NCBI RefSeq assembly: GCF_001665395.1
Contig: NZ_LZSG01000034.1
Location: 149,748 to 213,747 of the forward strand
Source: Mycobacterium sp. 1164966.3
Lineage (GTDB): Bacteria; Actinomycetota; Actinomycetes; Mycobacteriales; Mycobacteriaceae
Reading direction: 5' to 3'
Length of the DNA stretch: 64,000 nucleotides
Shown: piece after piece, positions 38,207-46,404 of the stretch
How the letters are laid out: each line of letters begins with the position of its first letter
How positions within the stretch are numbered: the stretch's first letter is position 1
Translations under genes and position numbers: made by a program
Notes under the pieces: model-generated
What the model saw: the letters and a program-made list of their open reading frames with translations, nothing else
Told to the model about the DNA's origin: nothing
Database searches by the model: none

Positions 38207-38266
38207 CGCCGAACGTGCGCTCACTGCGAATCTTTCGATTTTTCCGCACTGGTTGCACGCTCGGCG
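38207..38266. repeat. Dispersed hairpin, family B, copy 2
   Basis: Imperfect inverted repeat whose outer arms CGCCGAACGTGC and GCACGCTCGGCG pair well and whose core TTTCGATTTTTCC resembles the other family B copies. It lies between two tandem SDR genes and ends 14 bases before the ATG at 38281, so it may form part of that gene's leader. Confidence 0.6.
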
Positions 38267-38280
38267 ATACGTTGGGAGCC

Positions 38281-39108
38281 ATGGACGGGTTCGCAGGTAA
38301 GGTAGCCGCGATCACCGGTGCCGGTTCGGGGATCGGCCAGGCTCTGGCGCAGGAGCTGGCCCGGTCGGGCGCACGGCTGGCGATCAGCGACTTCGACGCC
38401 GACGGGCTCGCTCGAACCGAGGAACTCGTCCGCGATGTCGGAGCGGACGTGCGGACAGATCGGCTCGACGTCACCGAGCGCGAGGCTTTCGTCGCCTACG
38501 CCGACGCAGTCAAAGCCCACTTCGGGAAGGTCAACCAGATCTACAACATCGCCGGTATCGCGTTTCTCGGCGACGTCGAAGTCAGCGGATTCAAGGACAT
38601 CGAGCGGGTGATGGACGTCGACTACTGGGGTGTGGTCAACGGAACCAAGGCGTTCTTACCGCATCTCATCGCCTCCGGCGATGGCCACGTCATCAACATG
38701 TCGAGCATGTTCGGTTTGTTCGGGGTACCGGGTCAGGCCGCCTACAACTCGGCCAAGTTCGCGGTCCGCGGTTTCACCGAGGCGCTGCGCCAGGAGATGA
38801 TCGCGGCGCGCCACCGGGTCGCGGTGACGGTGGTACATCCCGGATACGTCAAGACCCCGATCGCGCGCAACGCCGAATGTGTGGAGGGCCTAGACAAACA
38901 AGCCACGGTGAAGGTGTTCGACAAGGTCGCCATCACCAGTGCCGAGCGCGCGGCCCGGATCATCTTGAAGGGGGTTCGCCAGAAGAAGGCCCGTGTGCTG
39001 GTCGGCCCCGACGCCAGAGCTTTCAGCCTGCTGGTGCGCGTCTTGCCGGCGGGCTATCAGCGCATCCTCGGGCCGATAAATGTTCGCTTCCAATCCCCGT
39101 CGCGTTAG
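38281..39108 (+). CDS. Short-chain dehydrogenase/reductase
   Basis: 275 residues from ATG at 38281; a reading from 38215 would pass through the hairpin. TGAGSGIG (13-20), NIAG in place of NNAG, NMSSMFG and YNSAKFA (YxxxK) are present, with ISDFDADG suggesting NAD. The extended C-terminus (RVLPAGYQRILGPINVRF) resembles mycobacterial SDRs acting on bulky lipids. A very short gap between GGGAG and ATG is noted. Converges with a SnoaL-like gene over a hairpin. Confidence 0.83.
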   Translation: MDGFAGKVAAITGAGSGIGQALAQELARSGARLAISDFDADGLARTEELVRDVGADVRTDRLDVTEREAFVAYADAVKAHFGKVNQIYNIAGIAFLGDVEVSGFKDIERVMDVDYWGVVNGTKAFLPHLIASGDGHVINMSSMFGLFGVPGQAAYNSAKFAVRGFTEALRQEMIAARHRVAVTVVHPGYVKTPIARNAECVEGLDKQATVKVFDKVAITSAERAARIILKGVRQKKARVLVGPDARAFSLLVRVLPAGYQRILGPINVRFQSPSR

Positions 39109-39115
39109 CACCGCG

Positions 39116-39163
39116 AGACGCGAAAGCCCTGCATTCGACCGGAAACCAAGGGCTTTCGCGTCT
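39116..39163. repeat. Hairpin related to family A (terminator between converging genes)
   Basis: Perfect 15-bp arms AGACGCGAAAGCCCT (39116-39130) and AGGGCTTTCGCGTCT (39149-39163). The arm differs from the family A arm AGACGCAAAAGCACC by a few bases, so it may be a diverged member. It separates converging SDR and SnoaL-like genes, as expected for a two-way terminator. Confidence 0.72.
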
Positions 39164-39172
39164 ATCGGCCCG

Positions 39173-39565
39173 CTAGCCCGCTGACACCTGCTTCTTGCCG
39201 TACACCCGCTCCATCAACGCGGTGTCCTCGTACAGCTGCGCCCGTATCGTCTTGCCGTCGCGCAGGGTGAACACCTCGGCGCCATGGCCGGACTCTCCGC
39301 CCACCGTGACATCACTGAGCACGACGACCGTGTCGCCCTCGGCGATGAATCGAATAGGCTTGACCGTCATCGGCTTCTCGCCCAGCCGCCTGAAGTAGTC
39401 GCCGAGTTCGCCCTTGCCGTGATAGGTGCCGCTGATTGCGCTGTCGCCCGGTTGCGACCACTCGATGTTGTCGTCGAACAGGCTCATCATCGTCTCCATG
39501 TCACCAGTGGAGAATGCGTCGTAACCCCGCTTGATGACGTCGACGTTCTGTTCTTGGTCAGACAT
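39173..39565 (-). CDS. SnoaL/NTF2-like protein (ketosteroid isomerase-type fold)
   Basis: 130 residues from ATG at 39565; an upstream GTG-type reading to 39589 adds MRTKGSRE and is less likely. The sequence VIKRGYDAFSTGDMETMMSLFDDNIEWSQPG... is typical of SnoaL-like polyketide-cyclase/isomerase folds with the conserved Trp in the first strand. Function cannot be assigned; relatives include isomerases and limonene-epoxide-hydrolase-like enzymes. It has its own 283-base upstream region, shared with the TetR operon. Confidence 0.78.
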   Translation of the reverse strand: MSDQEQNVDVIKRGYDAFSTGDMETMMSLFDDNIEWSQPGDSAISGTYHGKGELGDYFRRLGEKPMTVKPIRFIAEGDTVVVLSDVTVGGESGHGAEVFTLRDGKTIRAQLYEDTALMERVYGKKQVSAG

Positions 39566-39799
39566 TTCCCGACTCCCTTTTGTGCGCATCCAATATTTCG
39601 GCCGCGACGGCCGTGGCCGGTCTAGGGAGTCACCGTGGTCGGCTCTCGGATCAGTCAGACCATTCGCCGCCCCGGATATTATCCGCCTCCCGAGAGCCCG
39701 ATGACAGTGCTGTCACGGAAAATCATGGCAAGTTCAGAGCAGGTTTCAGACCCACTAGCCCGGCCCATCACTTCGAGCCCCCTCGGCACGCTCACCGAT

Positions 39800-39821
39800 T
39801 TAAATCAATCGCTTGACTTAA
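39800..39821. promoter_or_regulatory. Operator TTAAATCAA-TCGC-TTGACTTAA before the TetR operon
   Basis: Same arms as the 37333 site. It ends 27 bases before the ATG of the TetR gene and contains TTGACT as a -35 candidate, with TGACTA (39837-39842) as a possible -10, again predicting a start at or near the ATG. Bases 39566-39799 otherwise show no gene. Confidence 0.78.
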
Positions 39822-39848
39822 CTAGCTGGGCGGGTTTGACTAGACGGC

Positions 39849-40505
39849 ATGACCGCAGCGGCCAGGACCGTGCGCACCGAGCGCGCCACCTCAACGCAGG
39901 AAGCCATTCTTGCGGCGGCCGAGCGGCTGTACGCCGAACACGGCATGTTCGCGGTATCAAACCGGCAGGTCAGTGAGGCCGCCGGGCAGGGCAACAACGC
40001 CGCCGTCGGCTATCACTTCGGGACCAAGGCAGACCTGGTGCGCGCCATCGAGAAGAAGCATCGCGGGCCGGTAGAAGAGCTGCGCGAGCAGATGGTGGCC
40101 GAACTCGAAGATTCGGCCGACATGCGGGACTGGGTCGCCTGCCTGGTGCGTCCGCTCACCGATCACCTGGAGACTTTGGGGAATCCCACCTGGTATGCCC
40201 GGTTCGCCGCCCAAGCGATGACCGATCCCGCTTACTACAACATCATCGTCAAGGGCGCCCTCAGCTCGCCGTCACTGGTGCGGGTCGTCGACGGCATCAA
40301 CCGCTGCTTGCCCGACCTGCCCGCCGAGGTCCGTTTCGAACGCAACGTCATGGCCCGCAACCTTTTGATGCATACCTGCGCGGATCGCGAACGCGCGCTC
40401 GCAGCCGGCTCGGCCCTGCACCAATCGTCCTGGCGGGCAGCGGCATCCGGCCTTATCGACGCGATCGTAGGCCTGTGGATGGCCCCCGTGACGTCGCACG
40501 AGTAA
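39849..40505 (+). CDS. TetR-family regulator of the P450/M24 operon
   Basis: 218 residues: helix-turn-helix at about 16-62 (ILAAAERLYAEHGMFAVSNRQVSEAAG, GYHFGTKADLV) and a ligand-binding C-terminal domain. It is the first gene of an operon that continues for six more genes to 46337. The operator directly before it predicts autorepression, and the identical arms before the SDR at 37382 predict a second target. No ribosome site before the ATG, in line with a leaderless message. Inducer unknown, perhaps the substrate of the P450 downstream. Confidence 0.9.
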   Translation: MTAAARTVRTERATSTQEAILAAAERLYAEHGMFAVSNRQVSEAAGQGNNAAVGYHFGTKADLVRAIEKKHRGPVEELREQMVAELEDSADMRDWVACLVRPLTDHLETLGNPTWYARFAAQAMTDPAYYNIIVKGALSSPSLVRVVDGINRCLPDLPAEVRFERNVMARNLLMHTCADRERALAAGSALHQSSWRAAASGLIDAIVGLWMAPVTSHE

Positions 40506-40516
40506 AGGCGCTGCAA

Positions 40517-40711
40517 ATGAAAGTGACTGTCGACCAAGATATTTGCGCATCGTCGGGCAACTGCGTACTGAACGCGCCCGAGCTGTTCGACCAGCGCGAC
40601 GACGACGGCGTTGTCTTGCTGCTCAACGCGAACCCCTCAGCTGACCAGGCCGAGGGCGCCCGCCGGGCGGCCGCGGCCTGTCCTGCGCTGGCGATTCATA
40701 TCGAGGAATGA
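40517..40711 (+). CDS. [3Fe-4S] ferredoxin partner of a P450
   Basis: 64 residues with only three cysteines, Cys10, Cys16 and Cys55 (ICASSGNC and CPALAI), the pattern of small [3Fe-4S] ferredoxins that feed electrons to actinobacterial P450s. ATG at 40517; a longer reading from 40475 overlaps the TetR end. Its stop overlaps the start of the P450 gene by 4 bases, so the two are made together. Ferredoxin reductase is not in the window. Confidence 0.92.
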   Translation: MKVTVDQDICASSGNCVLNAPELFDQRDDDGVVLLLNANPSADQAEGARRAAAACPALAIHIEE

Positions 40712-41970
40712 GAAAGATGTCCGAAACACTGGCCGGCAGTGGTCCTTCCGGAATAGACGCTGCACCCGAAATTCCCGAATATCCGATGGCCCGAGCGGCC
40801 GGCTGCCCCTTCGCTCCGCCGCCGGACGTGATGGCGCTGGCTGAACAGCGGCCGCTATCGCGGGTTCGGATTTGGGACGGCAGCACACCGTGGCTCATCA
40901 CCGGCTACGAGCAATGCCGCGAGTTGTTCTCCGATTCCCGGGTCAGCGTCGACGACCGGATGTCTGGCTTTCCGCACTGGAACGAACGCATGCTGTCCAC
41001 CGTGCACAAGCGTCCGCGGTCGGTGTTCACTTCCGACGGCGAAGAGCACACCCGATTTCGGCGAATGCTGTCCAAGCCGTTCACCTTTCGGCGGGTGGAA
41101 GGCCTTCGGACGGCCATCCAAGAGATCACCGACGACCACATCGACACGATGCTGGCGGGACCGAAGCCGGCCGATTTGGTCACGGCATTAGCGCTGCCGA
41201 TCCCGTCGCTGGTCATCAGTCAGTTGCTGGGGGTGCCTTACGAGGACGCCGAAATGTTCCAGGAGCACGCCAACGTGGGACTGGCGCGCTACGCGAGCAG
41301 CGAGGACACCGTCAAAGGCGCGATGAGCCTGTACAAGTACCTGGCTCAGTTGGTCGAAGAGAAGATGGAAAACCCGGCTGAGGACGCGGTTTCCGATCTG
41401 GGCGAGCGGGTCAAGGCCGGCGAGCTCAGTCTCAAAGAAGCCACGCAGTTGAGTAGCGGTTTGCTGATGGCCGGGCACGAGACCACCGCGAACATGATCG
41501 GGATCGGTGTGCTTGCGCTGTTGGAGAATCCCGACCAGCTGCCCGCCATCCGCGACGCCGACGATCCCAAGATAGTCGCCAACGCGATCGAGGAATTGCT
41601 GCGGTATCTCAGCATCATTCAAAACGGTCAGCGCCGCGTCGCGGTCGAAGACATTCACATCGCCGGCGAGGTGATCCGCGCCGGTGAGGGCATCATCATC
41701 GACCTGGCTCCGGCCAACTGGGATCCAGCCGCCTTCACCGAACCCGACCGTCTGTACCTGCACCGCTCGGGGGCGGACCGCAACGTGGCATTCGGTTACG
41801 GCAGGCACCAATGCGTGGGCCAGCAGCTGGCCCGTGCGGAGCTGCAGATCGTCTTCCGTACGCTGTTCCGGCGGGTTCCGACCCTGGAACTGGCTGTCCC
41901 GTTCGAAAACGTCCCGTTCAAAGATGATCGCCTCACCTACGGCGTCTACGAACTGCCGGTCACCTGGTAA
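40708..41970 (+). CDS. Cytochrome P450
   Basis: 420 residues. AGHETT is the oxygen-activating I-helix motif, EELLRYLS the ExxR motif, and FGYGRHQCVGQ the heme loop with Cys369 as iron ligand. The N-terminal PMARAAGCPFAPPPD resembles the CYP105/CYP107-like soluble bacterial group. Adjacent [3Fe-4S] ferredoxin is the likely electron donor. The start is ATG at 40708 (overlapping the ferredoxin stop) or 40717. It should hydroxylate the first substrate of a pathway continued by an amidohydrolase and M24-fold proteins; the substrate is unknown. Confidence 0.93.
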   Translation: MRKMSETLAGSGPSGIDAAPEIPEYPMARAAGCPFAPPPDVMALAEQRPLSRVRIWDGSTPWLITGYEQCRELFSDSRVSVDDRMSGFPHWNERMLSTVHKRPRSVFTSDGEEHTRFRRMLSKPFTFRRVEGLRTAIQEITDDHIDTMLAGPKPADLVTALALPIPSLVISQLLGVPYEDAEMFQEHANVGLARYASSEDTVKGAMSLYKYLAQLVEEKMENPAEDAVSDLGERVKAGELSLKEATQLSSGLLMAGHETTANMIGIGVLALLENPDQLPAIRDADDPKIVANAIEELLRYLSIIQNGQRRVAVEDIHIAGEVIRAGEGIIIDLAPANWDPAAFTEPDRLYLHRSGADRNVAFGYGRHQCVGQQLARAELQIVFRTLFRRVPTLELAVPFENVPFKDDRLTYGVYELPVTW

Positions 41971-42005
41971 GCCTGATCTACAGCCCACGAAGTATTGAGA
42001 GGTCA

Positions 42006-43178
42006 ATGATGACGACGACACAAGCCGGCACTCTGTACCCGCCGGAAGGCTTTGGCGCACCGAAGGATCGGCGTGGCCATGCCGGCGGCCGCGACGTGGG
42101 GCTGCCGGAAGGGACCGTGGTGTTCTCCGCGGACAACCACATCTCGCTGGCCGCCGACATCTTCTACGAGCGCTTCCCGGACGACCTCAAGGACAAGGCC
42201 CCGCGGATCTGGTACGAGGACGGCGCCTACCAAGTCGGCCGCAAGGGACAGTCGTTCTTGCCCGGCGATTTCAGTGCGGTACTGATGCAATACGACGACC
42301 TTCCGGGAGCCGCGAGCACCAACATCGAGGCCCGGATTCAGGAGCTGCACGACGACGGTGTCGACAAAGAGCTCGCCTTCCCCAACGCGGTCCTGGCCCT
42401 TTTTCACTACCCGGACAAGAAACTTCGCGAACTCGCCTTCCGCATTTACAACGAGTACATCGCCGAGCTGCAAGAACGTTCGAAGGGTCACTTTTATGGC
42501 GCCGGGTTGATCAACTGGTGGGACCCGCAAGGGACACGGCGGACGCTGGCCGAACTGAAATCGTTGGGGCTCAAGACTTTCCTGATGCCGCTTAATCCCG
42601 GTAAGGACGACGACGGCAACCCGATCGACTACGCGAGCACGACGATGAGCGCGGTCTGGGACGAGATCGAAGCGTCCGGCATTCCGGTGACGCACCACAT
42701 CGGGGAAACCCCGCCGAAAAGCCCCTGCGAATTCAACAGCGTGGTGGTCGGGATGATGATCAACATCGACGGATTCCGGGAGACGTTCTCCAAGTATATC
42801 TTTGGCGGCATCCTCGATCAGCATCCAGGTCTGCGGATCGGGTGGTTCGAAGGTGGCATCTCCTGGGTGCCGTGGGCCCTGCAGGATGCCGAACACTTGG
42901 TGGCGTCCTATCGGCATATGTTCAACCGGCCGCTGCTGCACGACGTGCGGTACTACTGGGACAACCACATGAGCGCGTCGTTCATGGTCGACCCGTTGGG
43001 GCTGCAGCTGATCGACAAGATCGGTGTGGACAAGGTGATGTGGTCGTCGGACTATCCGCACAACGAAAGCACCTACGGCTACTCCGAGAAGTCGCTGGCG
43101 GCCGTCGTCGACGCCGTCGGACCCGAGAACGCGACGCGGATCGTCAGCGGCAACATCACCAAATTCCTGGGCCTGTGA
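42006..43178 (+). CDS. Amidohydrolase-2 family metal-dependent hydrolase
   Basis: 390 residues, TIM-barrel amidohydrolase of the ACMSD/LigW-like group: SADNHIS holds a partial metal motif, THHIGE a conserved His and WSSDYPHNES the Asp. Family members decarboxylate or hydrolyse ring-cleavage products and related acids. The first motif is DNHI rather than the classical DxHxH, as also in the homologue at 58101. ATG at 42006 or, better spaced from GAGAGG, 42009. 4-base overlap with the M24 gene. Confidence 0.85.
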   Translation: MMTTTQAGTLYPPEGFGAPKDRRGHAGGRDVGLPEGTVVFSADNHISLAADIFYERFPDDLKDKAPRIWYEDGAYQVGRKGQSFLPGDFSAVLMQYDDLPGAASTNIEARIQELHDDGVDKELAFPNAVLALFHYPDKKLRELAFRIYNEYIAELQERSKGHFYGAGLINWWDPQGTRRTLAELKSLGLKTFLMPLNPGKDDDGNPIDYASTTMSAVWDEIEASGIPVTHHIGETPPKSPCEFNSVVVGMMINIDGFRETFSKYIFGGILDQHPGLRIGWFEGGISWVPWALQDAEHLVASYRHMFNRPLLHDVRYYWDNHMSASFMVDPLGLQLIDKIGVDKVMWSSDYPHNESTYGYSEKSLAAVVDAVGPENATRIVSGNITKFLGL

Positions 43179-44413
43179 CGACATTCGCACAAGCGGGCGG
43201 CGCCGCCGGCCTGGCGATTCCGGACGTACCCGATCTGGCCCGGATGCGGCGGGAAACCGGTGCACGGCTGCGCTCGGCGATGGCCGAACGTGGCGTTGAC
43301 GCGATGATCCTGCTGGGCAACAACGCCGTGGTCTACGCCACCGGGACCAGTTGGCCGCTGGGCGATGCCGGGCTGTCGCATGTCGAGCGGCCGGTGGCGG
43401 TGGTGCTCGGCGACGACGAGTGGCCGCATCTTTTCCTGCCGTTCCGCGAGGGCGCCGCCCAGGAGTCCGGCCTGCCCACTGATCACCTGCACGGGCCGGT
43501 CTATCTCGAATTCGACGAGGGGGTCGAGGATTTCGCACGGCTGCTGGCCGACCTGATTCGGCCGGGAGCGGTCATAGCGGTTGACGAGTGCACCGGCGCC
43601 ATGTCGCGGGCCGCAAAACGGTTATTTCCCAGCGGTACTCCTGTCGATGCGGCCGCCGTCGTCAGCGCCGCCAAGGTGATCAAAACTCAGGACGAATTGG
43701 CTTGCATGCGCACCGCGATCCGGATCACCGACCAGGCGATGGTCGACGTGCACAAGGCGCTTGCCCCCGGCATCCGCCAGATCGAGTTGTCGGCGAGCTT
43801 CCTGCGGCGGGCCTTTGAGCTGGGCGCTACGGCCAGCATGCTGGAACCGATTTGGCAGGTGATGCCGCAGAGCAGGGCCGAAGGCGTCTGGACGACACAC
43901 GGCGATCTGGCTTTACCACTGTTGACCACCGAGCGCGAACTTGTCGAAGGCGACGTGCTGTGGACCGATGTGAGCATCACCTACGGCGGTTACTGCTCGG
44001 ATTTCGGGCGCACCTGGATCGTGGGCCGTGACCCGACGCCGCGGCAGCAGGCGCAGTTCGAGCGGTGGTCGGACATCATGACCGCCGTGCTCGGCGTCGC
44101 CCGTGCCGGCGCGACCGCGGCCGATTTGGGCAGGGCCGCGACCGCGGCGAACGACGGTGTGCGGCCCTGGCTGCCGCATTTCTACCTAGGCCACGGTATC
44201 GGCGTGAACGCGGCCGAGATGCCAATGATAGGAACCGATCTCGGCGACGAGTTCGACGAGAACTTTGTGCTGCAGCCGAACATGGTGCTGGTACTCGAAC
44301 CGGTGGTGTGGGAGGACGGCACCGGGGGGTACCGCAGCGAAGAGGTGCTGGTGATCACCGAGGAAGGCTGGACACGATTGACCGACTACCCCTACGACCC
44401 CTATGGGAACTGA
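43175..44413 (+). CDS. M24-family metallopeptidase (Xaa-Pro peptidase-like)
   Basis: 412 residues from GTG at 43175, overlapping the preceding stop. Pita-bread fold ligands are all visible: Asp265 and Asp276 (TDVSITYGGYCSDFGRT), His340 (GHGIG), Glu375 (LEPVVW) and Glu389 or Glu390 (RSEEVLV). The family includes Xaa-Pro dipeptidases, creatinase and DMSP lyase, so amide cleavage of a pathway intermediate is possible. It is followed with an 11-base overlap by a second M24-fold gene lacking most ligands. Confidence 0.88.
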   Translation: MTTFAQAGGAAGLAIPDVPDLARMRRETGARLRSAMAERGVDAMILLGNNAVVYATGTSWPLGDAGLSHVERPVAVVLGDDEWPHLFLPFREGAAQESGLPTDHLHGPVYLEFDEGVEDFARLLADLIRPGAVIAVDECTGAMSRAAKRLFPSGTPVDAAAVVSAAKVIKTQDELACMRTAIRITDQAMVDVHKALAPGIRQIELSASFLRRAFELGATASMLEPIWQVMPQSRAEGVWTTHGDLALPLLTTERELVEGDVLWTDVSITYGGYCSDFGRTWIVGRDPTPRQQAQFERWSDIMTAVLGVARAGATAADLGRAATAANDGVRPWLPHFYLGHGIGVNAAEMPMIGTDLGDEFDENFVLQPNMVLVLEPVVWEDGTGGYRSEEVLVITEEGWTRLTDYPYDPYGN

Positions 44414-45521
44414 AGTCCTGCCCGACGACCGGGCGCTGCGTTCGGGCCGCCGAGAACGGGCGCTGGCCCAAATGGTCGCACACGATCTCGACGTCCTAGT
44501 CCTCGGCCGCCAGGCCAACGTCCGCTATGTCGCCGGCGCGCCACAACTGTGGGTCGCCGGGACCCGGCCGTTCGGGCCGACGTGTGTACTCGTGCGCGAG
44601 ACCGGTGCGGTTCATCTGCTGAGCACCTGGGACGAAGGCGTGCCCGACGACATCCCGCACGAAAACCTCTACGGCATCTCGTGGAATCCGGTCAACACCA
44701 TCGCGGCACTGCAGCGCATCGATGGCGCTGCCACTGCTCGTCGCGTCGGAACCGACGCGCTGTCACCGGTTTTTGCGCGGCTGCTGCCATCGGCGTTTCC
44801 GAATGCCGAACTGGTCGACGGGGAACTGGCCATGCGCGCCGCGCGCCGCATCAAGACCGACGAAGAGATCGGGGCGCTGCGAGAGGCTATCGCAGTGGCC
44901 GAGTCCGGCCTGGCTGCCGCGGTCGCCGAGCTACGTCCCGGTGTCAGCGAACAGGCACTGGCGGCTGTGCTGTTGGAAGCACTTGCGGCCGGTGGGGTGA
45001 GTACCCCGTCGAATCAGGATGTCGCATGGGTGACTTCGCGCGATCACCCCTGGCGGCGAGCCGCCTCGGGCGGCCTCGTGCAGGCGAGAGATTTGGTGGC
45101 GTTTTCCGCCGGGGTGGTGGCCGGAGGCTATATCGGCGAGGTCGGGCGGACCTGGCCCGCCGACGGCCTTGACGGCGCGTCATCGTTGTACAAGCGATGG
45201 GATGCCTTGTGGTCCAGGCTGGTAACGGCTTGCCGGCCGGGCGCCGGCGCGAACGAGCTCCTCGACGCCTACAACGCCGCAGGGGAGGCGCCGCCGCCCA
45301 TGCCGGTGGCCCGCGGGCTCGGTATGGGCTTCGACTCGCCGGTCATATCGTCGCGTCTGCCGGCGACCGCGGCCGGCGAACGCCTCGAGCCCGGAATGGT
45401 GCTCGCCGTGACGGGCTACGTCTGGGAGCAGGGAGTGGGTGCGGTATTCGGCCGAGAAGCGGTACTGGTCACCGCGGGCGGTTCCGAAGTGCTGACATCG
45501 AGCCCGTTCTGGCAGGCGTGA
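44403..45521 (+). CDS. M24-fold protein without most metal ligands
   Basis: 372 residues aligned with its neighbour: AFSAGVVAGGYIGEVGRTW has Ser235 and Glu246 where the metal aspartates should be, ARGLGMG lacks the His, VTGYVWE has Thr for the first Glu, and only the Glu of GREAVLV remains. A dinuclear metal site is therefore very unlikely. Possible roles are a metal-free enzyme, as creatinase is within this fold, or a regulatory partner of the intact M24 protein. The 11-base overlap implies coupled translation. Confidence 0.82.
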   Translation: MGTEVLPDDRALRSGRRERALAQMVAHDLDVLVLGRQANVRYVAGAPQLWVAGTRPFGPTCVLVRETGAVHLLSTWDEGVPDDIPHENLYGISWNPVNTIAALQRIDGAATARRVGTDALSPVFARLLPSAFPNAELVDGELAMRAARRIKTDEEIGALREAIAVAESGLAAAVAELRPGVSEQALAAVLLEALAAGGVSTPSNQDVAWVTSRDHPWRRAASGGLVQARDLVAFSAGVVAGGYIGEVGRTWPADGLDGASSLYKRWDALWSRLVTACRPGAGANELLDAYNAAGEAPPPMPVARGLGMGFDSPVISSRLPATAAGERLEPGMVLAVTGYVWEQGVGAVFGREAVLVTAGGSEVLTSSPFWQA

Positions 45522-46337
45522 GTGGGGGAGTCGCACACGGCAATTGGTCCGTCGAACATTCTGCTCACCGATCGGGTGGCGGTGGTGACCGGCGGTGGAT
45601 CGGGCATCGGCCGTGGTATCGCTGCGGGCTTCGCGGCCTTCGGTGCAAACGTGGCCATCTGGGAACGTGACCCCGACAGCTGTGCTCAGGCCGCGGAATC
45701 CATTGGTGCACTGGGAATCACAACGGATGTGAGAGATAGTGCCCAGGTCGATGCGGGACTGCAGCGCACGGTGGCCGAAATCGGCACACCGACGATCCTG
45801 GTCAACAATGCCGGCGGTGTGTTCTCCTCTCCGCTGTTGGAGACCAGCGAAAATGGTTGGGATGCACTGTATAAGACCAACCTGCGACACGTATTGCTGT
45901 GCACGCAGCGGGTCGCGCGGCAGCTGGTGACCGAGGGCCTTCCCGGCAGCATCATCTCGCTGACGTCGATCGAAGGGGCGCGTGCCGCACCGGGTTACGC
46001 GGCTTACGCCGCGGCCAAGGCGGGCGTGATCAACTACACCAAGACTGCGGCACTCGAACTCGCGCCGCATCGAATACGCGTCAACGCGATAGCGCCCGAC
46101 ATCACGCTGACCGAAGGCCTGGCCGCGCTCAGCGGAGGTGAGGCGACCGCGGCGATGGGTGCGGTCGTGCCGATGGGTCGCCCGGGTCATGTCGACGAAA
46201 TCGCCGGTGTCGCAGTATTTCTGGCTTCTGACATGGCGAGCTATCTCACCGGGCAGACGATCCACGTCGACGGCGGTACCCAGGCCGCGAGCGGCTGGTG
46301 TCACGACCCGAAGACCGGCGAATACCGCCTCGGTTAG
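45522..46337 (+). CDS. Short-chain dehydrogenase/reductase
   Basis: 271 residues, GTG start directly after the previous TGA. TGGGSGIG, NNAGGV, SLTSIEG, YAAAKAG and VDGGT make an intact classical SDR. WERDPDSC after the second strand has Glu rather than Asp. Last gene of the TetR-ferredoxin-P450-amidohydrolase-M24 operon, so it may oxidise the alcohol made by the P450. A strong hairpin begins 6 bases after its stop. Confidence 0.86.
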   Translation: MGESHTAIGPSNILLTDRVAVVTGGGSGIGRGIAAGFAAFGANVAIWERDPDSCAQAAESIGALGITTDVRDSAQVDAGLQRTVAEIGTPTILVNNAGGVFSSPLLETSENGWDALYKTNLRHVLLCTQRVARQLVTEGLPGSIISLTSIEGARAAPGYAAYAAAKAGVINYTKTAALELAPHRIRVNAIAPDITLTEGLAALSGGEATAAMGAVVPMGRPGHVDEIAGVAVFLASDMASYLTGQTIHVDGGTQAASGWCHDPKTGEYRLG

Positions 46338-46342
46338 CTAGC

Positions 46343-46402
46343 GCGAGCAGACGCAAAAGCACCCGCACGTCCGGCGTGTCGGGTGCTTTTGCGTCTGCTC
46401 GC
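46343..46402. repeat. Dispersed hairpin, family A, copy 4 (bidirectional terminator)
   Basis: Perfect 23-bp arms (46343-46365 and 46380-46402), outer part GCGAGCAGACGCAAAAGC, 14-base loop. It fills the gap between the converging SDR genes; the stop codon of the minus-strand gene follows 2 bases later. The longest perfect copy in the window. Confidence 0.85.
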
Positions 46403-46404
46403 CG

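Noticed and set aside
42842..43174. N-terminal extension of the M24 protein upstream of 43175
   Set aside because: The extension is an out-of-frame reading of the amidohydrolase end; GTG 43175 with a 4-base overlap matches the operon style.
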